Assembly: GCF_018320785.1 (NCBI RefSeq)
Contig: NC_054873.1
Location: forward strand, 20,612,196 to 20,676,195
DNA: 64,000 bases
Source: Cheilinus undulatus
Lineage: Eukaryota > Chordata > Actinopteri > Labriformes > Labridae
Direction: 5' to 3'
Under the pieces are notes generated by a model. It made no database searches. It worked only from the letters and a program-made list of their open reading frames with translations, and was not told where the DNA came from. Both the position numbers and the translations under genes were made by a program. Position 1 is the stretch's first letter, and each line of letters starts with the position of its first letter. Shown in pieces: positions 15,301 through 26,547 of this stretch.

Positions 15301-18300
15301 TCTCGACTGTTCTCTGACCGCTTTTATTTAAAGTAGATTGACTTTCTTTTTTTGTTTCCTGTCAGGACGAAACTTTGGTCCACTGTAGTTTAAATGAGCT
15401 AGAAGATGCAGCTCTGACATTCCCTGTGCTCTTTCAAGATGTTATATACCAGGTAGGAGCTTTAAAAGCCACTCTTGTATCCATAGTGCTCCCATTCTGT
15501 CATTTCTGGTTAATCTTAGATTTTTTTTTTCCTTTTTAATAAGGTTTATGTTCGGTTGAGGCCCTTTTTCCGTGAGTTTCTTGAACGCATGTCTCAAAAG
15601 TATGAGGTGAGATGTTCTTAAATTATCATGTGACTTGTGACTGTATTTGTTCAAATGTACATGTGATTAATTTTTTGCTGCCCAATCAAAATTTCAGATT
15701 ATTCTCTTCACGGCGTCAAAGAAAGTCTACGCTGACAAGCTGCTCAACATCCTGGATCCGAAGAAACAGTTGGTCAGGTGAGTGAATGGACAGAATAGCT
15801 CTGTAATAGATGTTTGTTTCTGTAGGAGGCTGACTTCATGGTTTGGTCAGAGTTAGCTGTAGGGAAAATGTCAAATTTTAAATGTCACTACAGATTTTAA
15901 ATGACTTTACGGCTAGAGATTCTTAATTGTGTCAATCATCTGTCCAAAAGTGAAGTACATAAATTGGTCTTGTTGCACATCCTCTTCCTCTCCCAAACCA
16001 ACAAACAATTATTATGGACAAAGTTGTTTAAGGAGTGAAACACAAGGTCTCTTATGATGTCTTTCCCCCTTGACAGTGATTTGGCACCCCTTGTGCCAGC
16101 CCTAAACTTAAACAGTATTTTGCCCATTTGAATACTCCAGTTAAAGGGCTTGTTTTACATTTCTTTTTGTTTGGTTATAAAATCTATATTTCCATGTCTT
16201 TAAATGGAGGATACTGTCTCTCTGTTGTTTCAGGCACAGATTATTTCGTGAGCACTGCGTCTGCGTTCAAGGAAATTACATTAAAGATCTGAACATCCTC
16301 GGACGAGATCTTTCCAAGACGATAATAATAGACAACTCACCTCAAGCCTTCGCCTACCAGGTGAAACCTTTTCACACCAAGAAGTAAACTTATTTGGAAA
16401 GAAAAGGCTTAAACCAAAGTTTTTGTGTCACTTTGATATTAAAACAAAGATTTTCTGTCTCTTCAGCTGTCCAATGGGATCCCTATTGAGAGCTGGTTTG
16501 TGGATAGAAATGACAATGAACTCCTGAAGCTCGTCCCTTTCCTTGAGAAGCTGGTGGAGCTGGTATGTATGCTGACCAGAGACTGAATAAACACATGGTG
16601 TGACAAAGAGGGAGACCACACATAGTTGCAAAGTTTTAACAATATAAACTTAAAACAAAAAATAAGGAAATTTGTGTTTGGTGCATTATTTCTTTGTTGT
16701 AACAATGCTTCTTGGTAATAAATCGTATACTGTTGAAAAGTCTGTTTATTACCCTTTTAAATGATGCCACATTTGTAAGGATCATGTATTTGTGGGATGA
16801 GCAGCAGAGCTGGGTTGTGCCCATAAAAAATGTGCCAAATCTTCTCTGCCAGTGCCAAACAGCTTATTTTGCTGTTGCTATTGACTTTTGTTTTGAGCTT
16901 CTGGTACCCCCCGGGTGCTGCCAATCAGATGCCTGATTGGCAGCACCTGTGAGCATGGGCCCTGCTTTAGTGGTCGGTAGATGTCTGCTTCAAGAATCAG
17001 CATGTCACATTTGACTGATCTGGGTAGGGCCCGTCGGCTGGGCAACTTTGAGCTGGTGTTCCGCTAAACCAAGTTGCGGCATTGTTTGGAGCAAACCCTA
17101 GTACTAACTCCAAACTGATGGCCAAGTTCCATATAACTGGGAATGTCAGAGACAGGCCGCGAAGTGGGTGTCCCAAGAAGACGACACCCCAAGAATACTG
17201 TTTTCTCACCCTGTCAGAAAGAACTCTATCCTCCAAGATGACAAAACTAGCCCCCACAGAGCAGGGTTTATCAGAGACTACCTCTAGAATTTGGGGGTGG
17301 AGAGGATGGAATGGCCTGCCAGCAGTCCTGACCTTAACCCCACTGAACACTTGTGGGATCAGCTTGGGTGTGCTGTTGGTGCCAGAGTGACCAAAACAAC
17401 CACGTTGGCTGACTTGCAACAAATGCTGGTTGAAGAATGGGATGCCATCCCACAGCAGTGTGTGACCAGCATGAGGGGGAGGTGCCAGGCTTTTGTGCTT
17501 GTGTTTGGTTCTTCCACACACTACTGAGGCTCCTGTTTGTTGAATGAATAAATTGTTAAATTGTCAATATGTCTTGTTTCTTTAAACTTCAGTCATCCAG
17601 TCCACCAAACACCAAACAAGAGTCAATGGCAGAGTCAGCTGTTTGGCATGGAGATTTGGCAAATTTTTTTAATGGGCGCCACCCACATACTCAGCTCTGC
17701 TGCTCATCCTACAAATGCATGTTCTAAAAGGGCATCATCTAAAAGGGTAATAAACAGGCTTTCCAATGGTATAAGATTTATTGCCAAGAAGCATTGTTAC
17801 AACAAAGAAATAATGTACCAAACACAAATTTCCTTACTTTATGGTTTAAGTTTATTTATGGAAGTAAATTGATGTTCCACAATGAAACCATGGTTGTCAG
17901 TTTTTATGCAGTGTTGTAAATAAAGCGAACAAGGAACAAGGAAACAGTCTGCAGTCAGGGAAAGAGTATGTGCTAAGTGAACAGGGCTGCTTTATAGCCT
18001 CCTGAGCCCAGCCTGCTTAGATGTGCTGCATTGCTGAGCACATTTAAGATTCCACTCCAATTACCTGCATCAAAAAACACAACAAGCAAAGAGGAAAAGC
18101 AAAACAAGGGGCCTTGAAACTGCATAACCTTGCAAAGCAGATGGATACGCCCTTTTCTGTGTTTCTCACTGGCGAATCCATCTTGCAAAGCTCACGTCTG
18201 AACTGTTTGGGCCCGCGTAGAAAGTGACAGAATCAATCAGTGACAAGGGGCGGTACTTTCAGGTGTGGCGGAGTCGTGAGGTAAGCAAGCAGCAACAAGA

Positions 18301-20811
18301 GGCCGGTGCAATTATGGCAGAAGAGCTAAGCGTGGATGCTGTTAAAGTGCCAGTTTTATCAGATTTTGATGACCTTTCTTTGTTAAAAGAACAAGAAACA
18401 GCAGTGAGTTTTCTTTTCAAAAATGACAAAAGTCGTGTACTGACATGTCTACAGTTGCTATGGTTTAAGATATGCAGTTCTATATGGAGATTACTCTTTC
18501 AGTATGCTCGCAGTGCGGTAGCGGCTACGTCACGTGTTTTGTTGCTCTGATTGGCCCGTAAAAATGTGACAGAACGTTCATCCAGTCACCCTCTGAGTTT
18601 TTATTCAAAGGCTCTGCCCTTTCCCAAACGCTGTCTATGAGTGGTCTGGCGTGCCAGGGTAGAAACTACCTGCATCACTCCCAATCCAATACGGATTGAA
18701 CTCCGTCCAACGTCACCAATGAAGCTCCTTCTGTTAAGCTGGAGGATTTAAATACAGGAGCCGGCTTTAGGATGAACTCCCCTCAGACAGGAGACAGGAA
18801 TTTTATTTCACTGAAATAATACGTTGTTCACATGAATGACATTAGGCAGAGTTATTAGAGTCACTCCACAACATGAGAGAAAAACCTAAATATTTGGTGG
18901 CATTTTTAAACATGTCAGAATTTCCATGACTTGTTTATGAAGTCTGTAAACGAAAACACACTTACTTTGATACGTTAAAGTTAGTACAGGCAATAACTCA
19001 GAACTTTAATCTACAGCTCAACTCCCATGATGAACAATGAAAGGTGCTACACCTGTTCAGTAATTTAGCATCAGTGTTGACTCACTGATAGAGGGTTTAA
19101 CTTCCCACGCTCATTCTGCACTCTGAGGTTTTGAACCGCTCTCAATGTGGCAGACCCTCTGCAAGAGTGTGCAAAAACAGTGAAGTGTGTAGGGGGAGGA
19201 TGGAGGGAGCAGTATCAGAGAAGCCCAAGGCCTCCCAGTAGCCTCAGTGATGTCATCCATTGACTTTTGAATCCCATTGATGGCGGTCCCCATCCCGAAA
19301 AACCTGAGCTGAGGTTGGATTCACTCCACAGAAGCCACACTCCTGTGGATAACTGTCTGAGTCTCTGTCTGCTCTGAGGTTGTCATAATTAGATTTAACC
19401 TTACAAAGCAGGTTGATTGGCCAGATTTTATGTCCATCATCAGGCAAATCCAGGCCAGGTTGTGTAGCAATTAGCTCAGATGAATCCATAGTATAAAGGC
19501 AGTTTTATCAGAATTGGACATATCTTTATTAAATCAGGAGCAAAGAGAAGCATTGAAAGCTTTTTATGGTGGAAAATGTTTTCGCTCTTGTCCCGACCTG
19601 CCTTGGCATGAGTTTGTGATAGTTACAAGCAGGGTTTAGTTGGATTGTAAGCTAGAGAGGCTGCTTGTGAAGCAAGTAGCCTGGATGTTGATACAGCAGC
19701 AGCTTTATCTGAAGTCAGCCACATTTCTTTATTGAAACAAAAGCAAAGAAACACACGGAAAGCTTTTCTTGACAGGGAAAATGTTACTGCACTTCTCCTT
19801 ACTGGTCTTGGCATGAGTTTTATCTACCAGCAAGCTCCGCTGTTCATAAACTATGACTGCGCTTGCCTGCAGAGCTCACTTTACTTGCCAGATCTGCACA
19901 TGCTTACTACCTCACCTCATCTTGTTGCTCTTATTTGCTCTTAAATGAATGCAACAGACAGATCAGCCTTTAAGAATTTTTTGAAGAGTCCTGCTCTTCC
20001 CAAACACTTTGTATGGGAGGTTTCCCAGATGAATGGGAAATCAGGGTATCTGCGGGGTCTTGAAAAGTATTAAAAGGTGATAAATCAATTTTGGGAAAAT
20101 TAAGACCCTTAAAAAGTATTAAAAAGTCTTATCACGACTTTATAAAGTCTTAAATTTTGAAAGTATTTTTTCTGAATTAGCAGTCCAAGAGTTTGAGTCC
20201 CAAAAACATCGTAAAAGTGTGTGAATTTATTCATTTTTATTAAAAAACAAAGATGAATAGGTACATAAAAATACTAGGCTATTGTGGGTGTGTTCGTAAA
20301 TTGTCTCTGCGAGCACCAGAGCAAGCTATATCACTGATGTAAATGGTTACAGCTTTAAGTGGTGGTGAGGTATTAAAAAATATTGAGAAGGTCTTGAAAA
20401 AGTCTTAAAAAGGTATTAAAATTAACTTCAAGATTCCTGCATATACCCTGGAAATATATCCATGCAACAGATAAATAAAAGCCTATCTGGTCAGATTTGA
20501 TTTGCTCATATAAAAAAGGCATAGTTGATTAATAATTTAAGAGGTTTTTTTTTTTTTTTTGAGAAAAGGTGTTTATGCTTATTTTGTCAGGATTTTATGA
20601 ATACAAAGAAATGTATGTTCACTTGACACTAGTGTATGGGGGGTTAGCTTATCTTGAACAGGTGTTGAGGTGGTTGCTCTGAGGAAATAACATGGAGGAC
20701 CACTGATTTAAAGAACTCCTGGTCTGTTCTTCTTTTTTACCACAGAATGAAGATGTCAGACCGCACATCCGAGAACAGTTTCGTTTGCACGACCTCCTTC
20801 CTCCAGACTGA
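12383..20811 (+). CDS. ctdspl2: CTD small phosphatase-like protein 2
   Basis: A HAD-superfamily phosphatase of the SCP/FCP type, which dephosphorylates serine in the RNA polymerase II C-terminal domain and related substrates. Coding exons: 12383-12571, 12988-13123, 13229-13375, 13533-13760, 14221-14317, 15172-15283, 15366-15452, 15544-15606, 15698-15777, 16234-16360, 16467-16562, 20746-20811. The sum is 475 codons without a break (human 466). The N-terminal third is basic and low-complexity. [16 protein letters not shown] in exon 3 matches the human protein. The catalytic DxDxT motif [13 protein letters not shown] (D302, D304) is split across exons 6 and 7. Exons 8-12 carry the FCP1 homology fold ([21 protein letters not shown]) and end in [11 protein letters not shown] 12383 is followed by a second ATG at 12386; the human start corresponds to the second. 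The last intron (4.2 kb) is stuffed with repeats. Confidence 0.95.
14385..14640 (+). repeat. Dispersed repeat with RecQ-helicase-like peptide (copy 1)
   Basis: This lies in ctdspl2 intron 5. In one frame the region near 14480 reads [19 protein letters not shown], which resembles the segment just before the Walker A of RecQ helicases (a pattern like LxxEQxxALxxLLxGKDV). Its nucleotide sequence matches 19620-20510 piecewise: GTTACAGGTAGGGTTTTGTT here against GTTACAAGCAGGGTTTAGTT there, and CCCAGATGAACATGAAATAT here against CCCAGATGAATGGGAAAT there. It has no complete frame. See the finding on this family. Confidence 0.5.
14873..14890 (+). repeat. Three telomere-like GGGTTA units
   Basis: Three tandem AGGGTT units in a ctdspl2 intron. 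Too short to suggest a fusion point; recorded only as a short interstitial telomeric-type string. Confidence 0.6.
16644..17855 (+). mobile_element. Tc1-like transposon with about 230-bp inverted repeats
   Basis: Long inverted repeats bracket a transposase remnant. Left arm 16644-16875 (ATAAACTTAAAAC..., GGAAATTTGTGTTTGGT...) pairs with right arm about 17634-17855 (...ACCAAACACAAATTTCC, ...GGTTTAAGTTTAT). The centre encodes, in two frames of the plus strand, [16 protein letters not shown] (DNA-binding domain side, 17082-17390) and [18 protein letters not shown] plus [20 protein letters not shown] (C-terminal side, 17291-17527). The first two catalytic acids and much of the middle are gone. It sits in the last intron of ctdspl2, and 16562-20745 is otherwise repeat-filled. 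Confidence 0.85.
18224..18665 (+). repeat. Dispersed repeat with RecQ-helicase-like peptide (copy 2)
   Basis: In the last ctdspl2 intron. From an ATG at 18314 the frame reads [20 protein letters not shown] and continues with [18 protein letters not shown], which again resembles the pre-Walker A segment of a RecQ helicase. Downstream comes a GC-richer tail (GGCTACGTCACGTGTTTTG, then a block around 18560-18640 rich in GGCTCTGCCCTTTCCC). That tail is found again, in reverse orientation, at 33290-33420. Confidence 0.55.
19488..20520 (+). repeat. Cluster of RecQ-helicase-like repeat pieces (copies 3-5), split by a MITE
   Basis: Three partial copies lie head to tail. Near 19505-19560 a frame reads [18 protein letters not shown]. 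Near 19727-19830 a frame reads [19 protein letters not shown] followed by [18 protein letters not shown]. The latter looks like a Walker A and its downstream helix (canonical PTGxGKSxxYQxP) in which the invariant Lys is now Met. A third piece (19960-20500) matches the end of the 14.4 kb copy and is interrupted by the MITE at 20042-20450. No piece is an intact gene. Confidence 0.55.
20042..20450. mobile_element. 409-bp MITE with CAGGGTATnTGC ends, nested
   Basis: The ends are CAGGGTATCTGCGGGG and, inverted, CAGGGTATATGCAGGAATC. GAAAT flanks both sides (20037-20041 and 20451-20455), a 5-bp target duplication. The sister repeat at 14.57 kb has a single uninterrupted GAAATATATC at the matching position, which is an empty site. 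The interior is AT-rich, with repeated AAAAAGTATTAAAAAG and no coding capacity. The element at 44454-45170 shares the ends. Confidence 0.75.
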
Positions 20812-21970
20812 AGAACTGACGTTTGTCTTTCATGTCCAAGATGGTGTCAACATTGGAAAAAACCCCCAGAAGAAAACGCTCAATGGATTACTCTTTGCAA
20901 ACAAAGCATTGCCATTTGAAATATGACTTTTTTAGTTCTTAAATCATGCAAAAAAAAAAAGAGCTATGTTTGAGTCAAAAAGCCCTGGATGTTTTTGAGC
21001 CAGACTGAGAACAAACAGGTCTGCTCACTGCGGCAGACTTCCAATTTTTGCTCGCTTATTTTTATTCCAAGGTTTGCTGACGACCTCCTGGAAGGTATTT
21101 TGTCTTTTTAAAGAACCATTTTGGATTGACTAAACTGAATGTCATGCGGTGTTGGATTATATGGACCTTGAACGGCCAGTCACACTTGTATCATATTCAC
21201 TCTATTTACTTGTAAATATTGTAAATATTTTTTTTTTCTTTAAGGTTTTTAAGTCGTTTTTATTTTCACTTCAGGTTTTAGTATGTATTCTCTGATCGGG
21301 TTGCTTTTATAAGCCGATAAAATGTGTGTTTTGTTTGAAGTTGTTGATAAAACAGCTGCTTTTCTGTTGTATGCCTGCATTATTCCTGTGATGCTTTACT
21401 TCATTACATGCAGCTGTCTGTAATAAGGTGCAGTTTTCTTTATATAAAAAAAGTATCTTTGGGAGGAAAATGTTTCTGAAACAATATTTTAAAATTGTAT
21501 GTAATGTACGCTAGAATAGGGTCTGAACTGAATACAAAGCCATAATGGCTGAATTATAATTTTTGAGATTTCTATTTGAGAGTCCATGTCTGATTTCGAC
21601 ACCTTGATCGTCCTCTAAAAAGAGTGCAGGGGTGGGGGAGGGGAGGGCTAGAGGGGGTTGAGGCATCTTGCACTTTGACATCCAGCCCTTTGTAAGTTGA
21701 TGTAAAATCTCGTCACTTTTCTACACAGGTGTGTATCACCTCAGTTTGTTATGTGTGTGTGGGGGTGGGGGAGGGGTGGGGGTGAAATTGTAGCACCAGC
21801 AAATTGCCAACATGTTTGCTTTGAAATGTTGTTTTCTGAGACGTCTTGTATGTGGGATCTTTACGATGTAGGAGTCACAAGTTTTATTGACTATTGAATG
21901 ATCACTCCTGTTGTATTCAGTGTTACTCAATGGTTTCCTTGAAAATAAATTCATTTTTATACGACTCAGA
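20812..21970 (+). other. ctdspl2: ctdspl2 3' UTR and polyadenylation signal
   Basis: It runs from the TGA (20809-20811) to an AATAAA at 21944-21949 in a TTGAAAATAAATTCATTTT context. It contains two Pumilio-type sites, TGTAAATA at 21211-21218 and 21220-21227, followed by a T-run. A G-rich stretch (GGGGTGGGGGAGGGG) lies near 21762. Confidence 0.7.
21211..21227 (+). promoter_or_regulatory. ctdspl2: Tandem Pumilio response elements
   Basis: Two exact matches to the UGUANAUA consensus, one base apart, inside the predicted ctdspl2 3' UTR. Known biology: PUM1/2 bind this motif and promote mRNA decay or repress translation. Regulation of this mRNA is inferred. Confidence 0.5.
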
Positions 21971-24160
21971 GCCTCTTATTCATCACTTACACCATCTTGG
22001 CTATATTTGTGGTTTCATATACAGTATATCTCAATGTCTTGGTGATAATATATCAATAGTTTGACAGTCATTCCAGTTCAATTCTGCAGCAACAATCACA
22101 CAGGTTGACCAGTGATGTACAACTGCACCGTAGATGGACAGGTGCCTTTTAGCTTTTTACCTTCTGTGAAAGTGGGCTGAGATCTTTAAAGTCGTAAACA
22201 TTAGACATGCCTACCTTATCAGATCAACATTAGCGTCTTTAATATGCGTGTTGTACAAAGAAGCAAACTAGATGACTAAGTTTAGAGAAAATGTAATAAA
22301 TGTGATGTGGAATCATTCTCTCTATGTGCTACTGTGGAGTCACAAGAGTACTGTAAAGTAAAAGTAGTTGCTCTGGTCAAAACTTACAGAAGAAGAAGTA
22401 AAAGTACTGAGTTCAAAATGTACTCAAAAAGTACATGAAGAAACTATTAAATTACAGTAATCTGAGTGAAAGAAATTAGTTACTTTTAAACCCTGCCCCC
22501 TGTGATTTTATGTTCTCAAAATATTTTAGTTTTTTCCACAACATTCTTATAAATTGCACTAATGTAAATTTATAGTAGTTCTATGTCTGTAGTTTATCAA
22601 CTTTAATGTCTTTGGTTAAAACTGCTACTGATCTGCACTCTTTATAATTCAACACCCCTTAATAATGGGTCAGTTTTACCTGCTGGCAGTTTTAGATCTA
22701 CTGAGACCTCCAGTAGTGTAAAATTTGAAAGAATAATGTGAAATCAAGAAAACTGCATGTTGAAAATAATAACTTTTGACTGAATGAGGAGATGAGACAA
22801 ATAATTCTTATTAAAAGTAAGCAGTGGAGTAAACTGAGATATACATTAGAGCTTTGGCTCTCCTCTGGTAGGTCGAGGTCCAAAAGTAGGTCACAGATGT
22901 GTGCCTGGAAAAATAAACGTGGAAAAAGTCTATGATGGGCTTTGTTTTGAATGAAATGTCTCCCTTTCTTTGTTCCTTTACATCCTATGTTCATTCTCAA
23001 GTCCAAATTGCCCCATTTTACATTAAAAACATTTTATTATGATTAAAAAATCTAAGATATTTAAGTCACCATTTGTCATCGCAGAGGTGGCGGTGAGTCT
23101 TGATGCGAAACCACTTGAGAAGCACATAAATAGCAATTAATCTAATGGAAAACAGCAATCTATCAATCTGATGTATTCACCTCAAGGACATATCCTCATT
23201 GTAAAATGTTACTGTTTTAATAATACTACCAAGACTGCTGAACAGTTCTGTTAAAATAAAAAGAGATGCTCATTCCAAAGGTTTATATCAGGCTGTTTTT
23301 TTACATGAAGTTAAACTTGAGTTTGCCCTTTTTACACTGCAGTATGATTTTACTCAGCCTTGATTACGCACCTGTTTAGCTCCTCTGCTGCTTTCAACAT
23401 GTTCAAAGATGTATTTATAAAGCTTTTTCAAATTATGATTTTTGTTTAAAGTTCCTTGACAGTGAGAGTACTGCTGTCCAATAGCCATTTGTTTTATTAT
23501 CCTGCTTCTGCTGTTTGATTTGGCACTAAGTCAAACTCCCTTCCTTTGAAAATAAAGGTACTTTACATGAAAACCCAATTCTGTTTAAGACGTCATAAAA
23601 TTAGTGAAATGCATGTTTTTCATGTGGTAACATCAGAAGCCTTTGCATTTGATGACTTGCTTAATAAGTCCACTTTCAGATAAACTTAGATGCTAACAGG
23701 AGAAAGCTTCAATGTTAAAAGACTGCAGTTAAACCTGACTGAGGGTATTTTTATGGTCATCTGTCATCAACCTGCCAGAAATTTTATTCAGAGATACGAA
23801 ACTTACGAGATGTTTCATCAGATAACCTGCTCTCGTCTAATCCTTTTGTTCTCTCAGAGAAATAGGTCATTACCTGGCAGCAGGTGTGCACTGAATTACC
23901 CCCTCCAGAGGTCATGTGACTCCAAATACAAAGGGGACCAGTCTTCATCAGACTTATCTCGCTATGTTCAGACTGAAGAATTATTTCCAAACAAAACCAC
24001 ACTGTTGATAGTGTGAAGATAAGACATGGGGATAATTAACTGTGTATTTCGTCTAAATCCACCCGATGAACCCCCCCCCCTGCCCTCCTCTATTGGCTGC
24101 TGGTGGGGGGTGGAGGGTCATAAACTATGAAGCCATGCTGCTGTGTAATCTCAGGGGGGG
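21971..24160. other. Intergenic spacer
   Basis: No exon was recognised. At 22325-22495 a block rich in AAAGTACTCAAAAAGTACAT-type words and ending in AGTTACTTTTAAACCCTGCC resembles a common fish hAT-derived MITE. The rest is AT-rich and unremarkable. Just before the next gene (24068-24160) there are C- and G-runs. Confidence 0.5.
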
Positions 24161-24167
24161 AGACGTG

Positions 24168-24174
24168 TATAAAA
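24168..24174 (+). promoter_or_regulatory. TATA box
   Basis: TATAAAA preceded by a GC-rich stretch and 45 bp upstream of the preferred start codon (24213), which places the expected transcription start near 24195-24200. This would put the in-frame ATG at 24192 at or upstream of the cap site and favours 24213. Confidence 0.65.
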
Positions 24175-24212
24175 GCTGCTCTCAGCTCTACATGGCATTT
24201 AGAGATACAAAC

Positions 24213-26547
24213 ATGTGGATGCTGATCTTTTGGGGGGCCCTGGTAGGGGTCTTGGGGTCTCAGGAGACGTCCTCTGGGGGTGCTCAGCAGCTTCAGGCTC
24301 TTCACTGCCCACCATGCGAGCGCATTCACTGCTCCTCCCGGCGGGCGCTGAAGCTGCAGTGTAAAGGTGGCATGACAACAGGGGTGTGCGGCTGCTGCCC
24401 TGTTTGTGCCCGGACAGAGGGGGAGAGCTGTGGAGGGACGTGGGACTACCTGGGCAAGTGTGACGAGGGGCTGGTGTGCGTTTTGCAGGATGCAGTGGGT
24501 GACAAAGCAGACGCAGAGCGCAGAGGGATCTGTAAAGCAGGTGAGATTCAAGTTTAGAGCAGGTGATGCCATTTTTTATTGATCAAGTATCTGCATGAGT
24601 GGCAACTTTATATCACAGAAGCAAAACTGCATTTTGTTGACATCTTAGTGAGTTATTGAATATTTTCTCTCATTAGCTCATTATTTTATTGTTTAATAAT
24701 AGGAATATTTTTGTCTCTTATTTACTTCATCCATGTTTTTTTATTTTATTGACTAAATTGGTCATTAGATTGGGGTTTTAACATTTGATTTTTGTAAATT
24801 TCCTTGCACTCTCTTGTAAAGCACTTTGAAAAACAACTGAGTTTATCTTTCATTGGCTTTAGAAATAATGTTTGAATGACTGATTTCTCCATAAAGTTTG
24901 AAGGTTATTTTGGTGATTTTGTACATTTAAACATCTTAAAATATTTGTTTAGGCCAGCTTTTATTCAGCCTATATATCATTTTCTATTACACCCACTCAA
25001 ATATGTTAATGTTTTTTTTTATATATTCTGTATTTTTACAGAAATAACTACACATAGCTAAAAATAAACCTGAATAAAAAGCCCTCCATCAAACACTAAG
25101 AGTCTTGTAGTCAAATCTAACTTAAAGCTCCTGTTAGAAATTTTCCACTGGTCAAGAAACAGACTTAAATTCATGCTGATACCTCTTTATGAGCTTAGAA
25201 AGCAAACCAAACCATCAGCAACATGATTGATTCCTTCTTCACAATAATTTTCAAATGGCTGTATACAGTGCTGCAGGGTAGGTGTCAGATATGGAGATCA
25301 ACAGCAATAATGCAGAAACAGCTTTTGCTAAAAACTTCCATTACAAATGCTCGCATTGAGTAAAATCCTTAGGAGATAACATGTTTGTCTCTGTCCACAA
25401 GGGGTGCCAAAAATAGTAAAAGTTCAAGCTCCTGATAGGAGCTTTAAGTAGTTATTGGACAAAGAGAGCTAAGTAAAATAAACCAAGATTCAATTCATAT
25501 TTTTATGTTATTGCATTGGTTATAAAGTATATGCTGTAAATTAGGCTGTAGCTAGTAGAGGGGAGCTGAAGTTTACCTTTTTATGCTGTATTGTATAAAT
25601 GTGAATTTTTTTTTAAAAATAAAGCAAGTGGATATTAAGTCTAAATGTGAATGGTGCGTAAGTCATTGCAGTGGGAACAGTGCCAGTGTGTTTAATCTTT
25701 TTTATGAGCTGTGAGACTGATAGTACGGTCAAGGCTTCCTTTGATTCAAAGGTTTCGGCTCACGGTTAAGCCATCATTATACCTCTTATCTCCTCACAGT
25801 GAACACAGTTGTCACCGTTAATGATACGCTATCAGACGTAGTAACAGATTTTTTTTATGCTTTGTTGCTGCTTAGAGAAAAGATGTAAATATAACATTTA
25901 AGACTTTGTAGATTTTAAGTTTCACATGTGTCTGAAAATGTTTTACATGTGCTCCGTGCAGTGATTGAATCCTTGGATCCAGAGGTGTGTCATCCAGAGT
26001 GCACAAAGGAGTACTGTCAGGCCAACCCCTCTGAAATCTGCTCTGCAAGGTGGCTGAAACAACAAACACACTTGGAATTTTTACATCTTTGCTGCGATTA
26101 TAACAGCTCTCTGAATTTTTTCACCCTGTAGGTTTGTGTCACTGGAGAAGAAAGAGTGTCAGGGCTCCTGCCAGCACACATCCTGCTCTAGCTGCCTGCT
26201 GCTCAAACCTCCATCCTGCTCTCAGACCTGCAGCCCCTCAAACTCCTCCTGCCTACAGCACTTTGGGAGGTGTGTGCACAATCACCTGATGGCCAGTCAT
26301 AGTCCTGTATGCCACAGCAACCTACATGTGAGTGGAGGAATGATGCACACAATAACAAATCACCAAATCACCATTTATTGTAAATGGTGATCACCATTTA
26401 TTTGTAAAGCGATGCTTTACAAATAAATTCAATTACTTTTACCCAGAAATGCACAGATCTAACACACTGTCCTTTTTTTCTCTGCAGAGTCATTCTGAGG
26501 GGCATTTTCTGTGTTTGGTCCCCTCCTGTCTGGATTCACAGCAGTAA
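24213..26547 (+). CDS. Secreted cysteine-rich protein with CRIM1/IGFBP-type N-terminal domain
   Basis: Exons 24213-24540, 25962-26049, 26132-26327 and 26488-26547 give 223 aa. Residues 1-16 (MWMLIFWGALVGVLGS) form a signal peptide. Residues 32 to about 107 carry exactly twelve cysteines in the spacing of an IGFBP N-terminal domain, with the core GVCGCCPVC (57-65) followed by ESCGG. Among families I know, this domain is most like the N-terminus of CRIM1. The remaining ~110 residues (exons 2-4) add about 15 more cysteines (CQGSCQHTSCSSC and others) that I cannot assign to a known domain. No transmembrane segment is seen, so a soluble extracellular protein, perhaps binding a growth factor, is inferred. 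The alternative upstream ATG at 24192 would spoil the signal peptide only slightly. I do not recognise the gene name. All splice sites are GT-AG and the frame is unbroken. Confidence 0.8.
25122..25447. mobile_element. TTAA-flanked MITE with TTAAAGCTCCTG ends (copy 1)
   Basis: TTAAAGCTCCTGTTAGAAA at 25122 and the inverse TCCTGATAGGAGCTTTAA ending at 25447, in intron 1 of the cysteine-rich gene. Non-coding, 326 bp. A second copy of similar size lies at 51778-52119. The TTAA target suggests, without proof, piggyBac- or Kolobok-type mobilisation. Confidence 0.7.

Noticed and set aside
23690-24016. 108-codon open frame upstream of the cysteine-rich gene
   Set aside because: No recognisable motif or splice context; an opposite-strand frame overlaps it.
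24066-24212. Longer N-terminus for the cysteine-rich gene starting MNPPPCPP
   Set aside because: It spans the TATA box at 24168 and would place translation upstream of the probable transcription start.
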